Shown here: positions 54,567 through 61,472 of the stretch, in pieces
How positions within the stretch are numbered: position 1 is the stretch's first letter
How the letters are laid out: each line of letters opens with the position of its first letter
NCBI RefSeq assembly: GCF_030580855.1
Contig: NZ_JAUQOP010000001.1
Span: forward strand, 1 to 64,000
Reading direction: 5' to 3'
Source: Pseudomonas citrullilanati
GTDB lineage: Bacteria > Pseudomonadota > Gammaproteobacteria > Pseudomonadales > Pseudomonadaceae
DNA: 64,000 nt
Notes under the pieces: generated by a model
Seen by the model: only the letters and a program-made list of their open reading frames with translations
Database searches by the model: none
What the model was told of the DNA's origin: nothing
Program-made: the position numbers and the translations under genes

Positions 54567-54955
54567 CCCATGTAAAACCAATTGATAGGTATCTTGAGAG
54601 TCTAAGTTCGTCTGGTTATGGGTCGTATACTTCTTTTGCTAACGATCCTATGTTGGGGCAAGGGGTGTACGAAATTGTCTTAGAGGGTTGTGTCTTAAAG
54701 CTTTTCGAAAAAGGTTTTACTGTAAATTTTAAAGCTGAGAGAGTAGATGTGTTTTATTCTGATGTTTTGAATATAGTTAGTCATCTCTCTGCGGAGGTGT
54801 TTTCAAAGGCCTCGGAGAGTCAGAGTGTGGATGTAAAAGTTCCTTTGGAGATTCATGTTCCTGAGAGGGTTTTGGCTTTGGAAGTGCAATTGTTAGCTTA
54901 TTCTAGGTTGGTAATTATTTTGAATGATCTATGGAAAAAAAAGAGGCAGATTTGA
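54563..54955 (+). CDS. cdiI: Candidate CdiI immunity protein
   Basis: The 130-residue protein starts with an ATG that overlaps the cdiA stop (ATGA), with GGGAG eight bases upstream. It is AT-rich, unlike the cdiA body but like its toxin end. It has no signal peptide. It looks compact and mixed alpha/beta, from MTHVKPIDRYLESLSSSGYG to a basic tail NDLWKKKRQI. I do not recognise its family. Its position directly after the toxin-coding end is what defines cdiI in CDI loci, so the role is inferred from placement and the shared composition. Confidence 0.7.
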   Translation: MTHVKPIDRYLESLSSSGYGSYTSFANDPMLGQGVYEIVLEGCVLKLFEKGFTVNFKAERVDVFYSDVLNIVSHLSAEVFSKASESQSVDVKVPLEIHVPERVLALEVQLLAYSRLVIILNDLWKKKRQI

Positions 54956-55138
54956 ATGGTGTTTATGTAGTGGCTAACTAACTGATGCATCTGCAAAAAT
55001 GAAAAAAAGGTTGGTCTTGGTCAAATGCCAATGGAAAAAGGGGGCAGATTTATTTTTTGATTCTTTGCTGCGCTGAAAGCTTCCACGGAGGAGTCAAGTA
55101 TCCTCGGTCTCTTTTTTAACATTGAGACGTTAAAGTAG

Positions 55139-55225
55139 GCATTGAAATCGAGCGCTATTGACAAGCCGAAGCGGTTTTTTGTGATGAAGGGCGACAGTAA
55201 AAGAGTTGTTGAGGCTCAGCGATGA
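55139..55225 (+). pseudogene. Possible remnant of a displaced toxin C-terminus
   Basis: The frame ending at TGA 55223-55225 reads ALKSSAIDKPKRFFVMKGDS and on to EAQR, then overlaps the ATG of the next ORF by ATGA, the same junction type as cdiA-cdiI. Upstream a TAG (55136-55138) interrupts it; the frame continues before that as FFAALKASTEESSILGLFFN back to a TGA at 55058-55060. No start codon with a ribosome site is present. The reading is suggestive but short. Confidence 0.3.
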
Positions 55226-55614
55226 CGATTACTATGTTCTTGGAAATAGAGAGCGGCGCTACGTTGGGGACTATCCAGCATGTCGTGCAGAACATCGCCA
55301 ATACTGTGACGGTGGGGAAAAACTCGTTAGAAGGCTATTTTTCCGCCTCCAATGGTTTTTTTTATTTTGAGATGCTTGAGCCCCCCAGTACTGTATCTGC
55401 TGAGGGTTGTATGGTGGATTGGCTTGTGGGCGTCATGGGGGCATTTCATTGTCCCTTGCATGAACTCGAGCAGAGTTGGCGGGAGATCAGACATGTCATG
55501 GAGGAGTTATCGTTGGTATCGTCAGCGCGCTTTGTTTTTTCCTTTCAGTACGATAGCGTATATGCGTTAAATGAAGGGCATGGTGTGGTTTATAAAAAAA
55601 GTATGGTCGTTTGA
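55222..55614 (+). CDS. Second immunity-like small protein (orphan)
   Basis: The 130-residue AT-rich ORF has GAGG seven bases before its ATG. It begins MTITMFLEIESGATLGTIQH and contains two cysteines (EGCMVDWLVG and FHCPLHELE) and an aromatic-rich C-terminal strand FVFSFQYDSVYAL. No signal peptide or membrane segment is present. I do not recognise the family. Because it follows a broken toxin-like tail and the active cdiI, it fits an orphan immunity gene kept from an earlier toxin module, protecting against sister strains. It does not resemble the first immunity protein. Confidence 0.6.
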   Translation: MTITMFLEIESGATLGTIQHVVQNIANTVTVGKNSLEGYFSASNGFFYFEMLEPPSTVSAEGCMVDWLVGVMGAFHCPLHELEQSWREIRHVMEELSLVSSARFVFSFQYDSVYALNEGHGVVYKKSMVV

Positions 55615-55632
55615 TGAGTTAGAGTAATAGGC

Positions 55633-55758
55633 ATGAGGGAGAAAATAACGGAGGCCGGGACGCTAAGTATGGTCGGGTTGCTTCGCCAAAATCGTCTTGC
55701 GGTTGCTTTTTTGTTGAATACTGATCCAGTGCTCGACCCTGACTCTACGAAACTGTAA
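55633..55758 (+). CDS. Small ORF of 41 codons, uncertain
   Basis: ATG 55633 opens a 41-residue frame (MREKITEAGTLSMVGLLRQN through FLLNTDPVLDPDSTKL). GAGTAATAG lies upstream but no good Shine-Dalgarno sequence is present. It may be coincidental or a gene fragment at the edge of the cdi island. Confidence 0.25.
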   Translation: MREKITEAGTLSMVGLLRQNRLAVAFLLNTDPVLDPDSTKL

Positions 55759-55840
55759 GTTCTATGTTCGATGCTCTTCCCCACGTTTGAGCGTAGCCCC
55801 GTTGCCAGCGCAGCGGGTCTCTGATCCGATTTGAACGCGA

Positions 55841-55866
55841 GACGGGCGACCTCGAGGTCGCCCGTC
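55841..55866. terminator. Perfect 26-bp palindrome between convergent genes
   Basis: The two halves GACGGGCGACCTC and GAGGTCGCCCGTC are exact inverted repeats with no loop bases. The palindrome lies 4 bp beyond the stop of the minus-strand gene and about 80 bp after the last small ORF. The T-run is short (TTCATC), so it may be a bidirectional hairpin terminator or a protein site. Confidence 0.5.
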
Positions 55867-55870
55867 TTCA

Positions 55871-56143
55871 TCACTGCGCCGCTTGTGCCCGCAATCGGCG
55901 GCCAATTACATCCATCACATCGCATCCGTCACGCAGCGATATCGTCAGCAGTTTGCAGAAGTCCGACAGTACGACGGTGTCTGAGCTGATGTCGGAACGG
56001 AATGCGATGTTTTCCAGCACTTGGGTCACGCTGCGGATGCGGTAGTCGGCGGTTTCGAACAGGACGTCGAGTGGTGCTTCGGTGTCGATGAGCAGGGTGG
56101 CGGGGGTGCAGTCGATTCCGGTGATGGGCATGTATCTGGTCAT
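55871..56143 (-). CDS. Small DUF3077/DUF6124-like protein
   Basis: The 90-residue protein has DVLFETADYRIRSVTQVLEN followed by a mostly helical second half ending DVIGRRLRAQAAQ. This resembles the short Pseudomonas proteins annotated DUF3077 or DUF6124, often present in several copies per genome and of unknown role. The assignment is from memory of the helical pattern. It lies just outside the cdi locus and normal GC content resumes here. No signal peptide is seen. Confidence 0.55.
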   Translation of the reverse strand: MTRYMPITGIDCTPATLLIDTEAPLDVLFETADYRIRSVTQVLENIAFRSDISSDTVVLSDFCKLLTISLRDGCDVMDVIGRRLRAQAAQ

Positions 56144-56321
56144 AATCAGAGTCTCGAAAGTTGATGAGTCTCTCTGTAGATCGGGTCGCCAAACCCGGTC
56201 GCCTTTTTGGGTGACGAGGGACTATAGGGCGATCCGCTCTTGAGCTACAAGACACCGCTTTCCGAGCTTCATGTAGGACCTTTGGCCTGGCAGTTGTCGG
56301 CTTTGGTTCAGGCAAAGCAGG

Positions 56322-56366
56322 CGACTGCTGCGCAGTCGAGCGGGAGCAAGCTCCCTCGCCACGGGG
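56322..56366. repeat. Degenerate REP-like element
   Basis: A GACTGCTGCGCAGTC palindrome is followed by GAGCGGGAGCAAGCTCCCTCGCCAC, a hybrid of type A/C and type B features. It is the first REP-like sequence after the cdi locus. The rest of the 56144-56394 gap contains no recognisable gene. Confidence 0.55.
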
Positions 56367-56394
56367 ATCGCGCTCGACTGGGCGGGTTGGCGCG

Positions 56395-57126
56395 TCAGCT
56401 GTGGCAGCAGCCGTGTTGCTTGGCTTCTTCGTATTTATCGTGATGCCGCACCCAATCCATGATTTCGTCTTCGTTGCGGCCCTTGGGCGTGAGGTCGAGG
56501 TAGTGGTAGGTGCCGACGAGCATGTCCAGGCCGCGGGCATAGGTGGAGTAGGTGTGGAAGATGTCGCCGGCTGCGTTGCGATAGAAGACGCTCAGGCCGG
56601 GGAGTTCGCCTTCGGTGGTGTCGGTTTTTTCGTAGTTGTAGGTAGCTTGTCCGCCAGCGGTGTCTTCGGTTTTGAAGCTGACCCCGAAGTCGTAGTTGAA
56701 GTCGCAACCGTTGGACGAGACCCAATCGAATTTCCAGCCCATGCGGCGTTTGAAGGCTTGGAATTCGGCGAACGGGGCGCGGGAGACGGCCACTACCGCT
56801 ACGTCGTGGTGGGCCAGGTGCTGGTTGGCGCCGTCGATGTGGTCGGAGAGGAAGGAGCAGCCTTGGCAGCCTTCTGTCCAGCCCGGGCCGAACATGAAGT
56901 GGTAGACGATCAGTTGGCTGCGGCGGCCGAACAGGTCGGCCAGGCTGAGTTCGCCGTCGGGGCCCTGGAAGCGGTAGGGCTTCTCGATCTTGACCCAGGG
57001 CAGGGCGCGGCGTTCGGCGCTGAGTGTGTCCCGCTCGCGGGTGAAGGCTTTTTCGTGGGCCAGGTGCTGGCGGCGGGCGGCGAGCCATTCTTCCCGCGAG
57101 ACGACTGGATGGTTCTCTACGTTCAT
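56395..57126 (-). CDS. DUF899 family thioredoxin-like protein
   Basis: The 243-residue protein begins with SREEWLAARRQHLAHEKAFTRERD, the usual DUF899 start. It continues with the thioredoxin-fold core, including LIVYHFMFGPGWTEGCQGCSFLSDHIDG. The CQGC there provides a CxxC-like pair at the redox-site position. It ends with a histidine/cysteine tail KQHGCCHS that could bind metal. The function is unknown; redox activity is suggested by the fold (family knowledge). Cytoplasmic, no signal. Confidence 0.85.
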   Translation of the reverse strand: MNVENHPVVSREEWLAARRQHLAHEKAFTRERDTLSAERRALPWVKIEKPYRFQGPDGELSLADLFGRRSQLIVYHFMFGPGWTEGCQGCSFLSDHIDGANQHLAHHDVAVVAVSRAPFAEFQAFKRRMGWKFDWVSSNGCDFNYDFGVSFKTEDTAGGQATYNYEKTDTTEGELPGLSVFYRNAAGDIFHTYSTYARGLDMLVGTYHYLDLTPKGRNEDEIMDWVRHHDKYEEAKQHGCCHS

Positions 57127-57300
57127 GATGATTTCTCCTGGAGACTGGGCGTTTCAACACGTGGTCGTCTGGCCCTGGATGAATTCGACAGACCGTCGGT
57201 CGGTTGGCGAGACGATCCGCCTGGAAACCTGGCTGAACGGCTGCGCGGCGTCCCGGTCACACCCTAGGTAGGCATCTCACTCTTTGGAGGATGGACCAGG

Positions 57301-57693
57301 ATGACGACTTATAACTGGGACTTGATCGAACGGTTGCTGCACGAAGTGCAAAACGGCGCCGGCCACAGCTTTACCCCTCGGCCTTATGCGGAGCAGCACG
57401 CGGCGGCCAAGGCGGCGCAGGGTGAGGAGATCGAGAATCTCGATCATCTGAAAGCGGTCGCCGGGGAGTACGAAAAGTTACTGCTGGAGCGGGGCTTCAT
57501 CGAGCCTCGGCCGGAGGAAGAGGGCGGCAATGGTGAGAACTTTGTGTTGACGCCCCGTGGCTCAAGGTTGTTGAGCCTGATCGACAGCAGCATCCCCGGC
57601 AATGATCATCCGCGCCAGGTGCTGGATGAGCAGGATGATGCGCTGGATGAGTTCACGTTCGATGATTTGGCTTCCAAGGCGCAGATTGCCTGA
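57301..57693 (+). CDS. DUF2513-like winged-helix protein
   Basis: The 130-residue protein starts MTTYNWDLIERLLHEVQNGA, a pattern similar to DUF2513 (MxxDxDLIRxLLLxIE). It contains a winged-helix-like region with FVLTPRGSRLLSLID in the last third. DUF2513 proteins are small and mostly found near phage and defence genes; the function is unknown. GGAGG lies 11 bases upstream of the ATG. The acidic C-terminus (DEQDDALDEFTFDD) is probably flexible. Confidence 0.55.
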   Translation: MTTYNWDLIERLLHEVQNGAGHSFTPRPYAEQHAAAKAAQGEEIENLDHLKAVAGEYEKLLLERGFIEPRPEEEGGNGENFVLTPRGSRLLSLIDSSIPGNDHPRQVLDEQDDALDEFTFDDLASKAQIA

Positions 57694-57711
57694 CCGGTCT
57701 GCATTGAGCCC

Positions 57712-57801
57712 TGTGGGAGCGAGCTTGCTCGCGATAGCGGTCTAATATTCAACAGGTGTGTTGCCTGTTCAACCGTTATCGCGAGCAAGCTCGCTCCCAC
57801 A
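57712..57801. repeat. REP pair (type A)
   Basis: Arms GGGAGCGAGCTTGCTCGCGA and the inverted copy lie between the convergent small gene and the lipoprotein gene. The loop has complementary TAGCGG/ACCGTTA edges. Confidence 0.85.
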
Positions 57802-57815
57802 TTGGTTTCAGTGGT

Positions 57816-58682
57816 TTAAGAGCGTGCCGCTTTCAGACATTTCAAATCACTGAAATCCTTTTTCACCCCGTCGATTTTCTTCAATAACCGCTCACGCTGG
57901 GGCGGGGTGCTTTCGGCCATCAGGTCGATCAGCAAACTGCGGGCCTGGGCTTCGGTCTTGCTGAAGGCTTCGCGGTAGGCCGGGGTCCACAGGCTTTCGC
58001 GATTGACCAGCAGCTGTTCGATGCGTTGCGGGAAATCGGCGCTGTGGCGTTGGGCCACGGCTTGGCTGAACTGGTTCTGCCAGTGGGCACGGTTGGCGAT
58101 CCATTGCTGGTTCTGGTCGCCGAGGGCGGTGGACCAGGCCATCACGCGCTGGCGCTGGGCGTCGTTAATGGGGCCGAGCCAGTCGTCCAGGCGTTTTTCC
58201 ATGCGTTTGCTGCGCTCCTGGATTTGCTGCTGCAATGACGGCTTGAGGTATTCCTCCTGGCGCTTGCGCTGGTCCTTGACGAAGGCGGCGTCCATGTCCG
58301 CCACTTGTTCGTCGCTCAGGCCCTGGAGCAGCTGGATGGCCGACGGGGTGATTTCCCGGGCGGTTTCGGCAATGGCGGCCTTGGCTTCCTGGGTGCGCTG
58401 CTGCAGGGCGGCATCGGTCACCTGATTGGTTTGCACCATGGTCTTGAGGCGGTCCAGCCAGTCGAGATAGCCCGGCAGTTGCGTGGTGCAATGCCAGCTC
58501 AGGTGTTCCTTGAGGCGTTCGTTGAACCAGTCCTTTTGCTCGCCGTTGATCTCCAGGTAGTCGTTGAGGGTCCAGGGAATGATCAGGTCGAGGTTGCGGT
58601 AGGCCAGGCCCACTCGACTGCAGGCGGTGAGCGTCAGCAACAGGGCGATGAACATGGCGGTGCGTTTCAACCAGCGCGACAT
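57816..58682 (-). CDS. DUF6279 family lipoprotein
   Basis: The 288-residue protein has a lipoprotein signal ending in the lipobox LTAC (cysteine at about residue 21, followed by SRVGLAYRNLDLIIPWTLND). The mature protein is rich in long helices with alternating charge, for example QQQIQERSKRMEKRLDDWLG. This is typical of the DUF6279 family seen in Pseudomonas. No function is known. Residue 2 after Cys is Ser-Arg, not Asp, so outer-membrane sorting is expected. Confidence 0.8.
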   Translation of the reverse strand: MSRWLKRTAMFIALLLTLTACSRVGLAYRNLDLIIPWTLNDYLEINGEQKDWFNERLKEHLSWHCTTQLPGYLDWLDRLKTMVQTNQVTDAALQQRTQEAKAAIAETAREITPSAIQLLQGLSDEQVADMDAAFVKDQRKRQEEYLKPSLQQQIQERSKRMEKRLDDWLGPINDAQRQRVMAWSTALGDQNQQWIANRAHWQNQFSQAVAQRHSADFPQRIEQLLVNRESLWTPAYREAFSKTEAQARSLLIDLMAESTPPQRERLLKKIDGVKKDFSDLKCLKAARS

Positions 58683-58763
58683 GAGCGAGTCCTTGCGAGG
58701 GCGTAGGTGCTTTGTTTGAGCATCGCAGACGCGCGGCAGTTCAGCCGATTGAATACGTAACGC

Positions 58764-59474
58764 TTAGTAAAAAGGGTGGGCCATCTTGAGGGTCAGCAGG
58801 CCGTCGCACTGGCTGTTGTGGCCGGAATAGGCCGAGCAACTGCTGCCGCTGAGGCTGGAGTCGCTGTAGATCAGGTCCAGGTCGAGGCCTTTCCAGGGGC
58901 GGGAAATTTTCAGCGACCAGTCGCTGAAACTGCCGACATAACCGTTGTCCACCGAGACCGGTGTGTTGAGCTGGTGGGTGGTGTACTTGGCGCTGATGCC
59001 GATGCCGAAGGGCACGTTGCCGCCAAGGTCGGCAAACAGCGTGCTGTTCAGTTTGTCCGGATCGTTGCTCAAGGCGGCCCCGAAACGGCTGCCGAGTACG
59101 GTCAGGCCGCCGAAGAATTCCTGGCTATCGAGGGTATCGGCGGTGGGGTAGCTGTAATGGATCAGGCCGACTTCATAGCCCAGCGTCTGGTCGAAAGGGT
59201 GTTTAAAGCCCATGTAGGAATCGATTTCCAAGTCCGAGGTCACGCCGGCACTGGGCGACCATTGGCCGGCGTACCAGCCGCTGGCATGGCTCAAGTCCAG
59301 GCCGCCATGGAACGAGCCGGTGCTCGATTGGGTCACCAGGCCCTGGGCCATGCTGCGGGTGGACGTGGTGCCGAGCTTGAGGTCGAAGTCGCCGAGCTCG
59401 CGCTGGAAGACCTGCCCGTAGGCCAGGGAGCACGTCAGCAGGCTGGTCGTCAGCACAGCAACAGGAAAGCGCAT
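58764..59474 (-). CDS. TorF-family putative porin
   Basis: The 236-residue protein has a signal peptide (cleavage near SLAYG). The mature part is beta-barrel-like with alternating strands (YMGFKHPFDQTLGYEVGLIHY), and the C-terminus ends in aromatic Tyr (KMAHPFY) for BAM recognition. It fits the short TorF/TIGR02001 class of Proteobacterial porin-like proteins. Two cysteines near the C-terminus (SSCSAYSGHNSQCDG) may form a surface-loop disulfide. The substrate is unknown. Confidence 0.75.
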   Translation of the reverse strand: MRFPVAVLTTSLLTCSLAYGQVFQRELGDFDLKLGTTSTRSMAQGLVTQSSTGSFHGGLDLSHASGWYAGQWSPSAGVTSDLEIDSYMGFKHPFDQTLGYEVGLIHYSYPTADTLDSQEFFGGLTVLGSRFGAALSNDPDKLNSTLFADLGGNVPFGIGISAKYTTHQLNTPVSVDNGYVGSFSDWSLKISRPWKGLDLDLIYSDSSLSGSSCSAYSGHNSQCDGLLTLKMAHPFY

Positions 59475-59672
59475 GCTTCACTCCGGAATTAGCGAGGAGC
59501 AGGAACGAAAACTAAGCTGAAACGCTTGAGCTAGAGAGCTGCAAGGATACCGGCGAATGCTCGGCAGCGATGGCCGTTCGTCGATTCGTGGGAAATGTGC
59601 GGAGTGGGGAAGGAGGTTTCCAGTCCAAGCGCTTCGAAACTCAAAGCGCTTTGGGACCAGAGCTGGCGCAGG

Positions 59673-59852
59673 TTACTTCTTGCCCAGGCTGATCTGCTTG
59701 GACGGGCCGAATGTCTGGCCGCTGACGCCCTTGGCAATTTGCTGGATCTCGCCGCCGGACTTGAGGAAGGCAGCGATCTGGTCGTTGATCGACTCGCTGG
59801 TTTCAACGGCTGGAGCTGGCTTTGCTTTGCTGTTGGATGCTTTTACGCGCAT
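59673..59852 (-). CDS. Small protein with a SutA-like motif
   Basis: The 59-residue product starts MRVKASNSKAKPAPAVE, a basic and disordered beginning, then IAAFLKSGGEIQQIAKGVSG and ends ISLGKK. The FLxxGGxIQxI pattern resembles that in P. aeruginosa SutA, an RNA polymerase-binding growth-arrest regulator. The similarity covers only about ten residues. The longer open frame reaches 59975. Another ATG at 59861 (three codons upstream) is also possible. A role in transcription is therefore a guess. Confidence 0.6.
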   Translation of the reverse strand: MRVKASNSKAKPAPAVETSESINDQIAAFLKSGGEIQQIAKGVSGQTFGPSKQISLGKK

Positions 59853-60199
59853 GACGGCCATTAACCTGTAGATAATTAATTGGGCCAGGCATCGTACAGG
59901 AATTACTTGACAATAGCTTGGTAAATATCCCCGCAAGGGAGGGCGGCGAGACGCAAACTGCTCCCGGATAATCACGCTTTTATTGGCCTAAGCCACTGTT
60001 TTAAATAACAACGGTGCAAAAACTATAACGCCGATGGCCGATTGCGGCGGGCGCTGCCGGCCTGACGAATGGCCGCCTCCGAGGTGAAAACCCAGGAAAA
60101 TCAACGGTTGCGCGGGCGTCCCCGGCAAAGCTTGGCGACGGCCACGAATCGCGCCGCAAAACCGGGTAGAATGCCGCCCACGCAATGAGGGTATTGGAA
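59853..60199. other. Intergenic region without a recognised gene
   Basis: This 347-bp divergent gap contains an AT-rich stretch near 59853-59885, a TTGACA at 59908-59913 with no convincing -10 partner in either direction, and a GC-rich stretch up to the CvfB gene. Small open frames here lack ribosome sites. No REP was seen. Confidence 0.5.
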
Positions 60200-61036
60200 A
60201 TGGCTTTAATCGGGCGCTACAACAGTCTGCAAGTGGTTAAACACACTAACTTCGGTTTATATCTGGACGGCGGGCCGGACGGCGAAATTCTGCTGCCCAA
60301 TCGTTATATCCCCAAGGATATTCCCAGCGAAGATGAAGACTGGCTCAATGTTTTTATTTATTTGGACAGCGACGACAAACTGATCGCGACCACGGAAAAA
60401 CCCAAGGTCCAGGTCGGTGAGTTCGCCAGCCTGAAAGTGGTTGAAGTCAACAGCATCGGCGTGTTCCTCGACTGGGGCCTGCCCAAGGACCTGTTGCTGC
60501 CGTACTCCGAGGAAAAGCGCCAACTGAGCGCCGGTGATTACTGCGTGGTGCACGTCTACCTCGACAAGCACACCCGCCGCATCACCGCCACGGCGCGCCT
60601 GGACCGTTACCTGGACAAGACACCGGCCCCGTACACGCCGGGCCAGGAAGTGGATTTGCTGGTTGCCGAGGCCACCGACATGGGCTTCAAGGCGATCATC
60701 AACAACAAGCACTGGGGGCTGATCCACAAGAACGAAATCTTCAAGTTCATGCGCGCGGGCAAGCAGGAAAAAGGCTTCATCAAGGAAGTCCGCCCGGACG
60801 GCAAGATCAGCCTGAGCCTGCAGCCGGTGGGCCAGGAGGCCGCCACCAGCCTGAACAGCAAGATCCTCGCCAAGTTGCGCGAGAACAACGGCACCCTGGC
60901 GGTCAGCGACAAGAGCGACCCGGCGCTGATCAGCAGCCTGTTCGGCGTGAGCAAGGGCAACTTCAAGAAGGCGATTGGCGCGCTGTACAAGAATGGCCAG
61001 ATTGTCATTCATGCGGATCGTATTGAGTTGAGCTGA
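60200..61036 (+). CDS. cvfB: S1-domain RNA-binding protein CvfB
   Basis: From ATG 60200 (GAGG at 60187-60190) the product is 278 residues, normal for the CvfB/YitL family. It has tandem S1-like domains (GRYNSLQVVKHTNFGLYLDGG; QVGEFASLKVVEVNSIGVFL; ATDMGFKAIINNKHWGLIHK). A C-terminal winged helix includes SSLFGVSKGNFKKAIGALYK. In Staphylococcus CvfB influences virulence gene expression through RNA binding; the role in Pseudomonas is unclear. The open frame five codons upstream is not needed. Confidence 0.9.
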   Translation: MALIGRYNSLQVVKHTNFGLYLDGGPDGEILLPNRYIPKDIPSEDEDWLNVFIYLDSDDKLIATTEKPKVQVGEFASLKVVEVNSIGVFLDWGLPKDLLLPYSEEKRQLSAGDYCVVHVYLDKHTRRITATARLDRYLDKTPAPYTPGQEVDLLVAEATDMGFKAIINNKHWGLIHKNEIFKFMRAGKQEKGFIKEVRPDGKISLSLQPVGQEAATSLNSKILAKLRENNGTLAVSDKSDPALISSLFGVSKGNFKKAIGALYKNGQIVIHADRIELS

Positions 61037-61096
61037 TCTCAGCCGAGCCCCAGCCTCTGTGGCAAGTAAGGATTTAATGTGGCGAGGGACGCCAGC

Positions 61097-61184
61097 TGTG
61101 GGAGCAAGGCTTGCCCGCGATGAAGGCGATGCGGTCTTTCTGATACCGAGGCGCCTGTTCCGCGAGCAAGCTTTGCTCCCACAC
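61097..61184. repeat. REP pair (type C) preceded by a type B remnant
   Basis: GGGAGCAAGGCTTGCCCGCG and its inverted partner GCAAGCTTTGCTCCCAC flank GCGCC-containing loop DNA. A broken type B piece (GGCGAGGGACGCC) at 61080-61092 precedes it. It follows the cvfB stop. Confidence 0.75.
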
Positions 61185-61246
61185 AGCGGCGCGCTGCGGC
61201 GCTTCGCTAGAACCCTTCGCCACAGGAACTGTATTCGACTTCCCTC

Positions 61247-61398
61247 TGTATACAAAATCCTGCACCTTTAGCATGCACTCGCGCCCTGTTCGTGGGCGCA
61301 TGCTTGCTCTTGCTGGGCTTTCACCCTCGCTGCACACCGCGGTTTGTCTCACATTCTTCGTCCATGGCACGCATTCTGCGTAGCGCTTCGTATACAAA
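61247..61398. promoter_or_regulatory. Two GTATACAAA sites upstream of the NCS1 permease
   Basis: TGTATACAAA at 61247-61256 and CGTATACAAA at 61389-61398 share a core GTATAC palindrome with AAA, spaced 142 bp apart. Such TTGTATACAA-like sites are typical for GntR/FadR-family regulators. No regulator gene is in the window on this side. Confidence 0.5.
61270..61304. promoter_or_regulatory. Long imperfect hairpin between the two GTATACAAA sites
   Basis: AGCATGC and GCGCCC pair with GGGCGC and GCATGCT across a TGTTCGT loop. It could be a leader hairpin or the end of an upstream transcript. The remaining gap to 61472 has no gene. Confidence 0.4.
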
Positions 61399-61472
61399 CC
61401 ATGCCGGCTCCCGTGCGCAGTATGGTGAGCAGGTGGACGCGGGGGCACGGCGGTACCCAAAGGAGCCCCGCG

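Noticed and set aside
54999..55076. 25-codon ORF MKKRLVLVKCQ between the immunity genes
   Set aside because: No ribosome site, and composition is that of non-coding AT-rich DNA.
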